From: an uncultured Lachnospiraceae bacterium
Lineage (GTDB): Bacteria > Bacillota > Clostridia > Lachnospirales > Lachnospiraceae
Direction of reading: 5' to 3'
Assembly (NCBI GenBank): GCA_947176065.1
Contig: CAMWPB010000010.1
Span: 18,111 to 82,110, forward strand
DNA: 64,000 nt
The notes beneath the pieces are model-generated. The model worked only from the letters and a program-made list of their open reading frames with translations. It searched no databases and had not been told where the DNA came from. This document shows, in pieces, positions 34,776 through 43,444 of the stretch. The translations under genes were made by a program, and so were the position numbers. The number at the start of each line of letters is the position of its first letter. Positions within the stretch are counted from its first letter, which is position 1.

Positions 34776-36425
34776 ATGCATATTCTGGTGATAAACGGAA
34801 GCCCGAAGGGGGAAAGAAGCAATACATATCAACTGACAAGCGCTTTTGTGAAAGGGGTAAGGCAGGCGGCGGGCGAGGTGCAGGTCAGGGAACGCGCGGT
34901 ATGCCGGATGGACATAAAACCCTGTCTTGGCTGTTTTTCATGCTGGAACCGTACGCCCGGCAAGTGCTGCATAGAAGATGACATGGGACAGGTCATTCAG
35001 GATCTGCTCTGGGCGGATATAACAGTCTGGAGTTTCCCACTGTATTATTTTACGGTGCCGGGCGCCCTGAAAAACCTGATAGACCGTCAGCTTCCCATGC
35101 TTCTTCCTTTCATGGAGGAGCGGGAGGGGCAGACCGGAAACGGCGGCCATCCTGCCCGTTATGATATGAGTGGGAAAAGAGCGGTAGTGATTTCCACCTG
35201 CGGTTTCTATACCGCAGAGGGAAATTATGACGGCGTGTACAGTCTTTTTGACCATCTCTGTGGGAGGGGAAACTATACTACGATTTTCTGTGGGCAGGGG
35301 GAACTGTTTCGGGTGCCGGAGATGTCAGGACGCACCGGCGAATATCTCTCCTGTGTGGAGCAGGCGGGACGGGAGTATATCGACGGCGGGATATCTGCGC
35401 AGAGCAGAGAGCGGCTTGCGCAGCTTATATTGCCAAAGGAAATTTTTGAAGCCTGCGCGGACGCAAGCTGGGGCATAGAAAGAGAGAACGCCGGGTCTGG
35501 AAAGGACGGCGTTGATGACAAAAAGGAGTCGGAGACGCTTGCTTTTACCAGACAGATGGCGGCGCTTTACCGAAAGGGGAGCTGGCCCGGCAAGGACATC
35601 GTGCTGGAGATGTGCTACACGGACGTGGAGGAATGCTATCAGATTCTGTTGGGAAAGGACGGCAGCCATGTCTGCACGGACGGCACACTTACGGCGGATA
35701 CCAGAATAGAGACGCCGGTCACCGTATGGCGTTCCATTGCGGCGGGAGAAATTCGGGGAGATGAGGCTATGATGCAGGGGCTTTATCATGTGAGGGGAGA
35801 CTTTAACCTGATGCTGAAATGGGACGAATATTTCGGCGATTCCCGTCCGCAGACAAAACAGACGGGAGAGATCCCGGCACAGAAGAATACCGATATGAAT
35901 ATTATGCTGATTCCATGGATTGTATTCTGGGTGGCCACGTCCATCAGCAGACAGCCCGGGTGTCTGCTCAGCGTTGCGGCATGTGCGTTGGTGCCGTTGG
36001 TTTACTACAGACATAGGAAAACCTGGTACGATGTGCTCAGCGGTGCGCTGGTGACGGGATTTTCTGTGGCCATACTGGCGGGCGTATCCGAAAAACAAAT
36101 GCTGCCGGTTTCCTATCTGGCATTCGGCGTTATGTGGCTGGCGTCCTGTCCGGGGAAGCGAGTGCCTCTTACGGCTCACTATTCCAAGAACAGCTATGGT
36201 GGTGAAGACGCCCTGCAAAATCCGCTCTTTATAAAGACAAACCGCATTTTAACCATGCTTTGGGGAATCCTTTATCTGGCTACGGCAGTTTTCAGCCTGT
36301 TTCTGATGCGGTCGCCGGTAAGCAGTCTGTCAGGGTTAATCAATTCTGTGCTGCCTGCCCTTATGGGAATTTTTACGGTATGGTTTCAGAGGTGGTATCC
36401 GGCGAGAGTGGCCAGAGGAAAATAG
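34776..36425 (+). CDS. FMN reductase - SCP2 - membrane domain fusion
   Basis: 549 residues with three parts. Residues 1 to about 190 are a flavodoxin-like NAD(P)H-dependent FMN reductase: ILVINGSPKGERSNTYQL and the Cys-rich CLGCFSCW...CCIEDDM. Residues about 270-385 are an SCP2 sterol-carrier-like domain (DVEECYQILLGKDGSHVCTD, then WRSIAAGEIRGDEAMMQG). Residues about 395-549 form about six membrane helices. The start ATG 34776 has GGAGG ten bases upstream; an open extension to 34716 lacks one. It may move electrons or lipids at the membrane; not established. A LytTR regulator follows. Confidence 0.78.
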   Translation: MHILVINGSPKGERSNTYQLTSAFVKGVRQAAGEVQVRERAVCRMDIKPCLGCFSCWNRTPGKCCIEDDMGQVIQDLLWADITVWSFPLYYFTVPGALKNLIDRQLPMLLPFMEEREGQTGNGGHPARYDMSGKRAVVISTCGFYTAEGNYDGVYSLFDHLCGRGNYTTIFCGQGELFRVPEMSGRTGEYLSCVEQAGREYIDGGISAQSRERLAQLILPKEIFEACADASWGIERENAGSGKDGVDDKKESETLAFTRQMAALYRKGSWPGKDIVLEMCYTDVEECYQILLGKDGSHVCTDGTLTADTRIETPVTVWRSIAAGEIRGDEAMMQGLYHVRGDFNLMLKWDEYFGDSRPQTKQTGEIPAQKNTDMNIMLIPWIVFWVATSISRQPGCLLSVAACALVPLVYYRHRKTWYDVLSGALVTGFSVAILAGVSEKQMLPVSYLAFGVMWLASCPGKRVPLTAHYSKNSYGGEDALQNPLFIKTNRILTMLWGILYLATAVFSLFLMRSPVSSLSGLINSVLPALMGIFTVWFQRWYPARVARGK

Positions 36426-36501
36426 TTTCATGTGAGGGAAGGCAAATGGCTCTGATGTAGGAAGAGAGAAATAGAAGTCTGTTGACGGAATGGAAGGAAA
36501 C

Positions 36502-36939
36502 ATGAAGATAACAATACAGGATATTGCGCCCGGTGAAGAGGAAGAGATCATAGTAAGATGCAGGGATTTAGACGAGGCCCTTCTCCACATGATTCACGAG
36601 TTAAAGACAAGGCGCGGGAAATTTACGGTCACGGACAATGACAAGATCCGGCAGATTGATGCGGGGGATATCTATTATTTCGAGGCTGTGGACAATAAGG
36701 TGTTTCTCTATCTGGAACAGGATGTGTACGAGGTCAGATGCAAGCTGTATGAGATCGAAGAGGCGTATGCCAATACGGATTTTTTCCGGGCTTCCAAATC
36801 TGCGATTATCAATTTGGCCAAGGTGAAACAGTTCGCGCCGGACTTCGGTGGAAGGTTTGAGGCGCAGATGATGAATGGGGAGAGAATTATGATCTCCAGA
36901 CAGTATGTGCCGGCACTGAAAAAGCGACTTGGCATGTGA
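36502..36939 (+). CDS. LytTR-family DNA-binding regulator
   Basis: 145 residues. A short N-terminal alpha/beta segment is followed by a LytTR DNA-binding domain, seen in IYYFEAVDNKVFLYL, YEVRCKLYEIEEAY, FFRASKSAIINLAKV and MISRQYVPALKKRL. There is no receiver domain, so it is not a normal response regulator. ATG 36502 lies four bases after GGAAGG; ATG 36490 is possible. The following gene encodes a four-helix membrane protein, the arrangement of LytTR regulatory systems in which the membrane protein restrains the regulator. Confidence 0.88.
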   Translation: MKITIQDIAPGEEEEIIVRCRDLDEALLHMIHELKTRRGKFTVTDNDKIRQIDAGDIYYFEAVDNKVFLYLEQDVYEVRCKLYEIEEAYANTDFFRASKSAIINLAKVKQFAPDFGGRFEAQMMNGERIMISRQYVPALKKRLGM

Positions 36940-36991
36940 GGGAGAAACAGTTATTGGGAAAAGGAAAACGGGCGCGGAAAACGGCGTGGAA

Positions 36992-37468
36992 ATGAGGACT
37001 TATATGAGAGCTTATATAACGGAAGGTGTGAAAAAAAGAATGATGGAACTGCTGTTGACCTTCTGCATGGTCACGACAGGCAGCGTCCTTGTCTGTGCGG
37101 TGTATAACAAGGTATTCTGGCCGCAGGGCACGTTTCTGGAGTCGGATATTCTCTGGCAGCTTCTGGCGCTGGCGCTTGTGTGCAGTCTGGGCAACTTTAT
37201 TCATCCCTATCGGGAAATCAGCCGCAGGCGTGCGGTGGTCAATAAGGTATTGCATTATCTGTATATCAATGTGGTGGTGATTGGCAGCGGTTATCTGTTT
37301 GCGTGGATGGATATAGGGAATCTTTTTATGTTGGCAGTTATGTTATTTGGAATACTGGCTGTTTTTGCTGCTGTTTCCTTTGTGATCTGGAGACTGCATG
37401 CAAGAGAGTCCGAGAATTTGAACAGAAAGCTCAGGGAGTATCAGAAGACGGGAGAAAGAGCGGTATAG
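36992..37468 (+). CDS. Four-helix membrane protein paired with LytTR (DUF3021-like)
   Basis: About 158 residues from ATG 36992 (ATG 37004 has the better-spaced GAGG). Four hydrophobic stretches are seen: MELLLTFCMVTTGSVLVCAV, ILWQLLALALVCSLGNFI, VLHYLYINVVVIGSGYLF and LFMLAVMLFGILAVFAAVSF, with a positively charged C-terminal tail. It is typical of the DUF3021 proteins encoded after LytTR regulators. The likely role is a membrane inhibitor or sensor for the LytTR protein. Confidence 0.75.
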   Translation: MRTYMRAYITEGVKKRMMELLLTFCMVTTGSVLVCAVYNKVFWPQGTFLESDILWQLLALALVCSLGNFIHPYREISRRRAVVNKVLHYLYINVVVIGSGYLFAWMDIGNLFMLAVMLFGILAVFAAVSFVIWRLHARESENLNRKLREYQKTGERAV

Positions 37469-37568
37469 ACGGCAGGATGCCGACGATGAGGTTGTTCTTC
37501 CCATAGACGATTTCTGCATACTTGTGATAGAATGATAGAACAATGGGATTGATTTGGAGGATAGACGG

Positions 37569-38594
37569 ATGAAGTTGAAAACAAGTTGGACATACAATTA
37601 TAAAAAGGGATTGAAAGATCCTATGGTGTCAAACGATTATTATATGGAAGATGATAAAATATATTTCACTCTTTCCCTTGGGCTGAGAAGTTTTGACTCA
37701 GTGCTGCTTGAGTTAAATGTGAGGACACAGGAAGTCAGGGTGGTTTTTGAAGAGAATCATGTTGTGAGAACTGCAGGAATACATGAGAATGGTAAAATCT
37801 ATCTCACAACCTTTAAAGGGATGGCTTACTGTGTTAATCTGGATGGGAGTATTTGCTGGGCGACAGAACTCGGTTCAAAGAATGCTTCCTTTAAAATGGC
37901 GCTGGATGGAGACAGATTCTATGTGTCAGATTATGCGGTTTTCTGTCTTGATAAAAACACGGGAAAAATCCTTTGGAAGAATCAGACTTACCAGAAAAAG
38001 AACAATTGTAATATTGTTTATGATGATAAAAATATATATGGTGGAGAACTTGACGGGAGTATATTCTGTTTAGATAAAATGTCAGGAGAGGTTCGTTGGG
38101 CGTATGGAAAAGACGAGTGGATAAGCAATATTGCGTTACTGGATTACAATAGGATGTTAGTAGAGCATATTCATGGGAAATTCTATATCATGGATTCGCA
38201 AAATGGTGAATTGATCTGTACAAGAGAAGCGAAGGGAAAGCTATATAATGAAGCGGTATTCGAGAAGAATAGAATGTATATTGGTGACGCGGATGCCGTG
38301 ATGGATTCAAAAGCGGGAAATATGACTTGTTATGAGATGACGTCACAGAATGATCTTACGGAAATATTTTCTGTATACGTTGGAGGCGGTGTATCGACAA
38401 AGGCAGTCATAGATGGGGACAGGCTTTTCTTTGCGGCAGAAGATAATTACCTGTATTGTGTAGATAAGAATACAGGAGAAGAACTAATGCCGAAGAAGAA
38501 AACAAAAGGCATATGCAGAAATATTGTTGTACATGAAAAGAGACTGTTCCTGCTTAGCGATAAAGGTCAGGTTGAATGTCTGGAAATTCTGTGA
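37569..38594 (+). CDS. PQQ-like beta-propeller repeat protein
   Basis: 341 residues made of WD/PQQ-like repeats, each with CLDKNTGKILW-type ends: FCLDKNTGKILWKNQ, FCLDKMSGEVRWAYG, YIMDSQNGELICT and YCVDKNTGEELMP. No signal peptide or membrane helix is visible, so it is probably cytoplasmic and not a quinoprotein enzyme. GGAGG lies eight bases before ATG 37569. AT-richer than neighbouring genes; function unknown. Convergent with the hemerythrin gene. Confidence 0.82.
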   Translation: MKLKTSWTYNYKKGLKDPMVSNDYYMEDDKIYFTLSLGLRSFDSVLLELNVRTQEVRVVFEENHVVRTAGIHENGKIYLTTFKGMAYCVNLDGSICWATELGSKNASFKMALDGDRFYVSDYAVFCLDKNTGKILWKNQTYQKKNNCNIVYDDKNIYGGELDGSIFCLDKMSGEVRWAYGKDEWISNIALLDYNRMLVEHIHGKFYIMDSQNGELICTREAKGKLYNEAVFEKNRMYIGDADAVMDSKAGNMTCYEMTSQNDLTEIFSVYVGGGVSTKAVIDGDRLFFAAEDNYLYCVDKNTGEELMPKKKTKGICRNIVVHEKRLFLLSDKGQVECLEIL

Positions 38595-38623
38595 TTAACG
38601 CAATGGATAATAAAGTGGAAAGA

Positions 38624-38648
38624 CAGGGGCGCTAATTGGGCGCCCCTG
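38624..38648. terminator. GC-rich hairpin between convergent genes
   Basis: Perfect 9-bp stem CAGGGGCGC / GCGCCCCTG with a 7-base loop. It overlaps the stop codon of the hemerythrin gene and probably ends both transcripts, although the T-runs are weak. Confidence 0.55.
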
Positions 38649-39447
38649 CCCCGATCTTCTTATCGCTGTGTAATATGTGGTTTACCAGCCATTCGGTCAG
38701 AAATTCCATCAGGTCCTCCAGCGTCTCCTGCTGGTTTTCGTCTATGTGGTCCAGATCCATCTCCTCCAGCCTCGACACAAAGGCTTCATGAGCCCGCTTC
38801 TGCGCCTCCAGCCCTTCATAGTGGATGCTCTCCATATAAAGCTCCTCATCCTGAAAGTGGAATTTGGTATAATCCCGCAGCTCCTCCAGAAGACGCACAA
38901 TCTCGTCGTATTTATCAAAAGCAAATTCATCCGTCATGACACGGTACACATCCCCGATGATACGGAACAGCTCCCGGTGCTCTTTATCGATCAGCGGGAT
39001 ATTGGTCAGGTATGTATCGTTAAACTCCGGCGCGGTCCGTTCCTCCGAGGGTTTTAATTTGCCGATCATCAGGTCTGTGCTGATAATGTGGCGGTACAGC
39101 CAGGTTACAAGATACCGGAGCAGATCCTCAAGCATTTCCTGCTGCGCGTTGTCAGAGGAGAAGGAGTTTGTGATGCCGTTGATTTTGTCACGGAAGAAAA
39201 GGTGCTGTTTCTTTTGCAGGGAAAGCTCCGGGTGGCGGATGCTTTCCATGTAAGCCTCCTCATGCCGGAAATGCTCCTCCGCGTATTGCTCCAGCCGTTC
39301 GACCATCTCCATGATACGGTCGTATTTATCATTTAAAATCTGGTTATCCAATAATTCCTGTGTGTCGTTTATGATCCGAAAAAGCTCCCGGTGTTCGTTG
39401 TCGATTTCCTCCACGCCGATCAGACAGTCGTCTGTGAAATAATACAT
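38632..39447 (-). CDS. Tandem (two-domain) bacteriohemerythrin
   Basis: Di-iron oxygen- or NO-binding protein with two hemerythrin bundles in 271 residues. Domain 1 has DNEHRELF, HFRHEEAY and YRHIISTD; domain 2 has DKEHRELF, HFQDEELY and VNHILHSD, so both retain the His/Glu/Asp ligand pattern. The start is set at 39447 because the first ATG (39456) directly abuts the AGGGAGG site while the second lies nine bases away. Probably O2 sensing or scavenging in an anaerobe. Divergent from a chemoreceptor gene. Confidence 0.9.
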   Translation of the reverse strand: MYYFTDDCLIGVEEIDNEHRELFRIINDTQELLDNQILNDKYDRIMEMVERLEQYAEEHFRHEEAYMESIRHPELSLQKKQHLFFRDKINGITNSFSSDNAQQEMLEDLLRYLVTWLYRHIISTDLMIGKLKPSEERTAPEFNDTYLTNIPLIDKEHRELFRIIGDVYRVMTDEFAFDKYDEIVRLLEELRDYTKFHFQDEELYMESIHYEGLEAQKRAHEAFVSRLEEMDLDHIDENQQETLEDLMEFLTEWLVNHILHSDKKIGAGAPN

Positions 39448-39463
39448 AATTGACATCCTCCCT

Positions 39464-39475
39464 AATAACGTTATT
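39464..39475. promoter_or_regulatory. 12-bp palindrome in the hemerythrin leader
   Basis: AATAACGTTATT lies between the predicted -10 (39496-39501) and the ribosome binding site of the hemerythrin gene. Position and symmetry suggest an operator; the regulator is unknown. Confidence 0.45.
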
Positions 39476-39495
39476 TTTGTTTTTCCTCTGCGCCT

Positions 39496-39501
39496 ATTAT
39501 A
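39496..39501 (-). promoter_or_regulatory. Extended -10 promoter for the hemerythrin gene
   Basis: On the minus strand TATAAT is preceded by TGA, an extended -10. No good -35 is present. Confidence 0.5.
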
Positions 39502-39604
39502 TCACAAAGTGCAGAACAAACACAGATATCGGAAAAATATTTTGGCGGCCCGGAGAGTAATTTCGAAAGAGCGGGAGCCATGCGGCGGATTTGTTCTCCA
39601 GTGC

Positions 39605-39633
39605 TTGAAAAATTGACGGGAAAGGAGTATAAT
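39605..39633 (+). promoter_or_regulatory. Promoter for the chemoreceptor gene
   Basis: TTGAAA (39605-39610), a 17-base spacer and TATAAT (39628-39633). It lies inside an open stretch that might otherwise be taken as the N-terminus of the chemoreceptor, so the true start must be downstream. Confidence 0.75.
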
Positions 39634-39657
39634 AATATTGTTTTTGTGAACAGACTT

Positions 39658-41475
39658 ATGGGGAAGGATGTGGAGAGATTGGATAAGAAACAGGGTAGGA
39701 CAAAGAGTTTGAAAACAACGCTGGTTTTAGTCTGCGCGGCGTTGGGTATCGTCATCGGGGCGGCGGTCGGCATGATCGGCGTTCTGACGATCCGGAATAT
39801 TTCCAACGGCGCATACGATGAGTATGCGAAGGCGATGGACGACGGGTACCGGACGGAGATTAAGTCACAGGTACAGAGCGTGCTGGCGATTCTGCAGGCG
39901 GAGTATGACAAGGCGGCGGCAGGAACGCTGACGGAGGAAGAGGCGAAGGCGGAGGCGGCGGAGATCGTGCGCGCCATGCGCTACCGGGATGATGACAGCG
40001 GCTATTTTTGGATAGACGATAAGGATTACATACTGATTATGCACCCGATTCTTCCTGAGCAGGAAGGAAATAACCGTTATGGTCTGGAGGATCAGAACGG
40101 CATTATGATTATCCAGGAGATTATGAAGGTGTGCCAGTCCGCGGACAAGGGCGGCTATAATGAGTTTTCCTTTACAAAGGCGGACGGTGTGACCGTGGCG
40201 CCAAAGGTGGCTTATTCCGGCTATTTTGAACCTTGGGGCTGGGCCGTTTCCACAGGAAACTATGTGGACGACATGGAGATGGAGATGCAGGGAATCAAGG
40301 ATTCGATTGTCAAAGAGTTTAACAATTCCTGCATTCTTATGGCAGGCTGCTGTGTTGTTCTTCTGATTATCACGGTGATAGTATCCTGCATTGTGGGCGA
40401 GTTTCTGGTGGTTCCGCTGCGCCGTGTCAAGGATTTTGCGGTCAGCATTTCCGAGGGCGATCTGACGGCGGATGTGGAAGTGAAGCAGAGAAATGAGATG
40501 GGCGTGGCGGCAGACAGCTTAAATACGGCCAGAGAGAAGATTCACGGCCTTATCATGTCTATTTCCGGGACAGCGCATAAAGTAGAGGAAATGACGGTAG
40601 AGTTCGACGAGAGCTTCCGGCATATGGAAAAATCCATCGGGGAAGTGGACATTGCGGTGGAGGAGATTGCCAAAAATATTACCGCGCAGGCGGCTTCCAC
40701 ATCGGATGCTACCGGCGAGGTCAATAAAATCGCGGAGGGGATTGACAGAACCACTAAGGAAGTGGCGGATCTGCGCGATAATTCCGACGCCATGAAGAAG
40801 CTGAGTCAGGACTGCTCCGATAAGCTGCAGGAGCTGGTGCAGGCGAATATGCGTACCAAGGAAGACGTGGTGAGTATGCAGACGCAGGCGGAGGCCACCA
40901 ACGAGGCGGCGGATGCGATCAAGCAGGCGGCAGGGCTGATTGACGCGATTGCAGACCAGACCAATCTGCTGGCGCTGAACGCGTCCATTGAGGCGGCCCG
41001 TGCAGGAGAGAGCGGGAAGGGTTTTGCGGTGGTAGCCACAGAGATCGGTGCACTGGCCAACCAGTCAACGCAGGCAGTAGGAGAAATCTCGAATATTATC
41101 AATGATCTGGTAAACAAGTCGGTACAGTCCCTGCAGATTATGGAGAAGGTGAACGGGACAGTGGAGCATCAGGTGGATGTGTTAAACGATACCCAGAGCA
41201 TCTTTAAGGATCTGTACGCGAATCTGGATCAGTGTATGGCATCCATTGTGAGCATTGAAGAAATGACGGAGGATATAGAGAGACAGAGACAGGGCATTAC
41301 CACGGTGCTGGATACGTTAAACAGTCTGGCGCAGGACAATGCGGCATCCTCCGAGGAAACCTCCGCCATGACGGAGGAGCTTGGTCAGATTGTGGCCAGA
41401 TCGAAGGAAATGGTGGAAGATTTAAAGGGCGATGTGGATCATCTGGTTGGCGGTGTGGAGCAGTTCTCCGTCTGA
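39658..41475 (+). CDS. Methyl-accepting chemotaxis protein with Cache sensor
   Basis: Membrane chemoreceptor of about 605 residues. TM1 (about 18-42), an extracellular single Cache_2-like domain with DDDSGYFWIDDKDYILIMHP, TM2 (about 220-242), HAMP, and a long cytoplasmic signalling hairpin with the tip IADQTNLLALNASIEAARAG. The start is uncertain: ATG 39658 is the first one after the promoter, but GTG 39670 and TTG 39679 are possible. There are no che genes nearby, so this is an orphan receptor. Divergent from the hemerythrin gene. Confidence 0.92.
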   Translation: MGKDVERLDKKQGRTKSLKTTLVLVCAALGIVIGAAVGMIGVLTIRNISNGAYDEYAKAMDDGYRTEIKSQVQSVLAILQAEYDKAAAGTLTEEEAKAEAAEIVRAMRYRDDDSGYFWIDDKDYILIMHPILPEQEGNNRYGLEDQNGIMIIQEIMKVCQSADKGGYNEFSFTKADGVTVAPKVAYSGYFEPWGWAVSTGNYVDDMEMEMQGIKDSIVKEFNNSCILMAGCCVVLLIITVIVSCIVGEFLVVPLRRVKDFAVSISEGDLTADVEVKQRNEMGVAADSLNTAREKIHGLIMSISGTAHKVEEMTVEFDESFRHMEKSIGEVDIAVEEIAKNITAQAASTSDATGEVNKIAEGIDRTTKEVADLRDNSDAMKKLSQDCSDKLQELVQANMRTKEDVVSMQTQAEATNEAADAIKQAAGLIDAIADQTNLLALNASIEAARAGESGKGFAVVATEIGALANQSTQAVGEISNIINDLVNKSVQSLQIMEKVNGTVEHQVDVLNDTQSIFKDLYANLDQCMASIVSIEEMTEDIERQRQGITTVLDTLNSLAQDNAASSEETSAMTEELGQIVARSKEMVEDLKGDVDHLVGGVEQFSV

Positions 41476-41498
41476 GTGGATTTCCGGGAAAATATCGG

Positions 41499-41527
41499 TT
41501 GACAAACCGGGACACCCTATGTATAAT
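41499..41527 (+). promoter_or_regulatory. Consensus promoter for yceD-rpmF
   Basis: TTGACA (41499-41504), exactly 17 bases, TATAAT (41522-41527): a full consensus sigma-A promoter. This fits the high expression needed for ribosomal protein L32. Confidence 0.92.
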
Positions 41528-41553
41528 TGTTTGAGTGTGGATAGGAGTCTGCT

Positions 41554-42078
41554 ATGTTCGTGAACCTGACAGAAGTGTTGACAAATGAGGACAGAGTTGT
41601 TTCCATGCAGGCTGAAGCGCAGATTGCTGAGGTTTCTGTCGGCGGGGAGAAATATCCGGTGTTAGCTTCATCACCGGTGGGCTTTGTTTTTACAAACACA
41701 GGCAAGGGCAGGGCACGGATCGAAGGGGAAGCGGTATTTACCTTTTCGGCGGGGTGCGACAGATGTCTGAAGCCTGTGGAGGAGGGACTGGAGATCCGCT
41801 TTACCAGAGAAGTGTGGGCGCCTGATATGGCGGCTGAGTCTTCGGTATACGAGGAACAGCCATTTATGGAAGGCTTCCAGTTGAATGTAGAGGACTTACT
41901 AATCAGTGAGATAGTGACAAGCTGGCCTATGAAGATTCTGTGTAAGCCGGATTGTAAGGGGATCTGCCCCACATGCGGCAGGGATCTGAATACGGGGACA
42001 TGCGGTTGCGACACTTTTGTTCCTGATCCCAGGATGGCGGCGATCAAAGATATTTTTGAAGCGGATAAGGAGGTGTGA
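41554..42078 (+). CDS. yceD: YceD/DUF177 protein
   Basis: 174 residues. The DUF177 family is encoded upstream of rpmF in most bacteria and linked to 23S rRNA accumulation. The core CDRCLKPVEEGLEIRF carries a CxxC. The C-terminus adds CKPDCKGICPTCGRDLNTG and CGC, a zinc-ribbon-like set of cysteines common in Gram-positive members. It ends two bases before the rpmF start, so the two are translationally coupled. Confidence 0.92.
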   Translation: MFVNLTEVLTNEDRVVSMQAEAQIAEVSVGGEKYPVLASSPVGFVFTNTGKGRARIEGEAVFTFSAGCDRCLKPVEEGLEIRFTREVWAPDMAAESSVYEEQPFMEGFQLNVEDLLISEIVTSWPMKILCKPDCKGICPTCGRDLNTGTCGCDTFVPDPRMAAIKDIFEADKEV

Positions 42079-42080
42079 CG

Positions 42081-42260
42081 ATGTCTATTTGTCCTAAAAA
42101 CAAATCTTCTAAAGCTAGAAGAGATAAGAGAAGAGCAAACTGGAAAATGACTGCTCCTACTTTAGTAAAATGCAGCAAGTGCGGCGCATTGATGGTGCCC
42201 CACAGAGTATGTAAGAAATGCGGAACATACAATAAAAAAGAAATCATCGCAGTTGATTGA
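42081..42260 (+). CDS. rpmF: 50S ribosomal protein L32
   Basis: 59 residues. The N-terminus MSICPKNKSSKARRDKRRAN is typical of L32. Zinc-ribbon cysteines are present as CSKCG and CKKCG, so this is the zinc-binding C+ form. AAGGAGG precedes ATG 42081. The unit is followed by a terminator. Confidence 0.97.
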   Translation: MSICPKNKSSKARRDKRRANWKMTAPTLVKCSKCGALMVPHRVCKKCGTYNKKEIIAVD

Positions 42261-42271
42261 TCGATGTGACG

Positions 42272-42307
42272 GGCTTTTCGGGAACCTCCCGGAGAGCCTT
42301 GATTTTT
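42272..42307 (+). terminator. Terminator after rpmF
   Basis: GGCTTTTCGGG / CCCGGAGAGCC stem with two G-U pairs, then TTGATTTTT. Its T-run doubles as the -35 of the next promoter. Confidence 0.75.
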
Positions 42308-42327
42308 ATGGGCGGATTTAGTATATT
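42299..42327 (+). promoter_or_regulatory. Promoter for plsX
   Basis: TTGATT (42299-42304), a 17-base spacer and TATATT (42322-42327). No FapR-type palindrome was recognised. Confidence 0.6.
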
Positions 42328-42383
42328 ATAACTATTCAAATATGGGCAGTACGGCAGAACTGCAGAGAAACGGAAGGTTGTAA

Positions 42384-43385
42384 ATGAGCGATTGGATTAA
42401 AGTGGCTGTAGATGCCATGGGCGGAGACAATGCGCCGGTGGAGACAGTTAAGGGCGCTGTGGAGGCAGTAAACGAGAGCGGTAAGATTAAAGTGTATCTG
42501 GTGGGTAAGCAGGATGTTCTGGAAAGAGAGCTCGCCGGTTATACATATCCGAAGGAACGGATTGAGGTGGTACATGCCTCCGAGATCATCGAGACGGCGG
42601 AGCCTCCGGTGATGGCGATCCGCAAGAAAAAGGATTCTTCGCTTGTGAAAGCGCTGAATCTTGTGAAGGACGGCACCTGCGACGCCTATGTATCCGCGGG
42701 AAGCACCGGGGCGACTCTGGTGGGCGGACAGGTCATTGTGGGCCGGATTAAGGGCGTGGAGAGGCCGCCTCTTGCACCGTTAATTCCTACGGCGACGGGA
42801 TGTTCTCTGCTGATTGACTGCGGCGCGAATGTGGACGCCAGACCTTCCCATCTGGTACAGTTTGCGAAAATGGGTTCGGTTTATATGGAATATGTAATGG
42901 GCGTGAAAAATCCGAAGGTCGGTATCGTGAATATCGGCGCTGAGGAGGAAAAGGGAAACGCCCTGGTGAAGGAAACCTTCCCTCTGCTGAAAAATTGCGC
43001 CGACATAAACTTTATCGGTAGCGTGGAGGCGAGGGATATTCCGGCGGGAGCGGCGGACGTGATCGTCTGTGAGGCTTTTGTGGGAAATGTGATATTAAAA
43101 ACTTATGAAGGCGTGGGACTGACGCTGATCTCCAAGGTGAAGGAGGGCATGATGACCTCCCTGCGCAGCAAGATTGGCGCGCTTTTAGTGAAGCCCGCGT
43201 TGAAAACGACTTTGAAGGCATTTGACTTGGAACAGTATGGCGGCGCGCCGCTTTTGGGACTTAAGGGGCTGGTGGTGAAAACCCACGGCAGTTCAAAGGC
43301 GAATGAAATAAAAAATTCTATTCTACAGTGCATTGCCTTTACGGAACAAAAGATCAGTGAAAAGATCCGGGAGAGGGTAAAGTAA
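42384..43385 (+). CDS. plsX: Phosphate acyltransferase PlsX
   Basis: Converts acyl-ACP to acyl-phosphate for phospholipid synthesis. 333 residues. Landmarks: KVAVDAMGGDNAP at the N-terminus, VSAGSTGATLVGGQ (about 107), LLIDCGANVDARP (about 145) and NIGAEEEKGN (about 178). Peripheral membrane enzyme. acpP lies 59 bases downstream, giving the substrate carrier next to its user. Confidence 0.96.
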   Translation: MSDWIKVAVDAMGGDNAPVETVKGAVEAVNESGKIKVYLVGKQDVLERELAGYTYPKERIEVVHASEIIETAEPPVMAIRKKKDSSLVKALNLVKDGTCDAYVSAGSTGATLVGGQVIVGRIKGVERPPLAPLIPTATGCSLLIDCGANVDARPSHLVQFAKMGSVYMEYVMGVKNPKVGIVNIGAEEEKGNALVKETFPLLKNCADINFIGSVEARDIPAGAADVIVCEAFVGNVILKTYEGVGLTLISKVKEGMMTSLRSKIGALLVKPALKTTLKAFDLEQYGGAPLLGLKGLVVKTHGSSKANEIKNSILQCIAFTEQKISEKIRERVK

Positions 43386-43444
43386 AAAACGATAAGATAC
43401 CGATAGCGGGAGACGCTTTAGAAAGCGGAGAGGTTTGTTTTGCT

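Noticed and set aside
39580..39657. Longer chemoreceptor N-terminus
   Set aside because: It contains a TTGAAA-17-TATAAT promoter, so translation must begin downstream.
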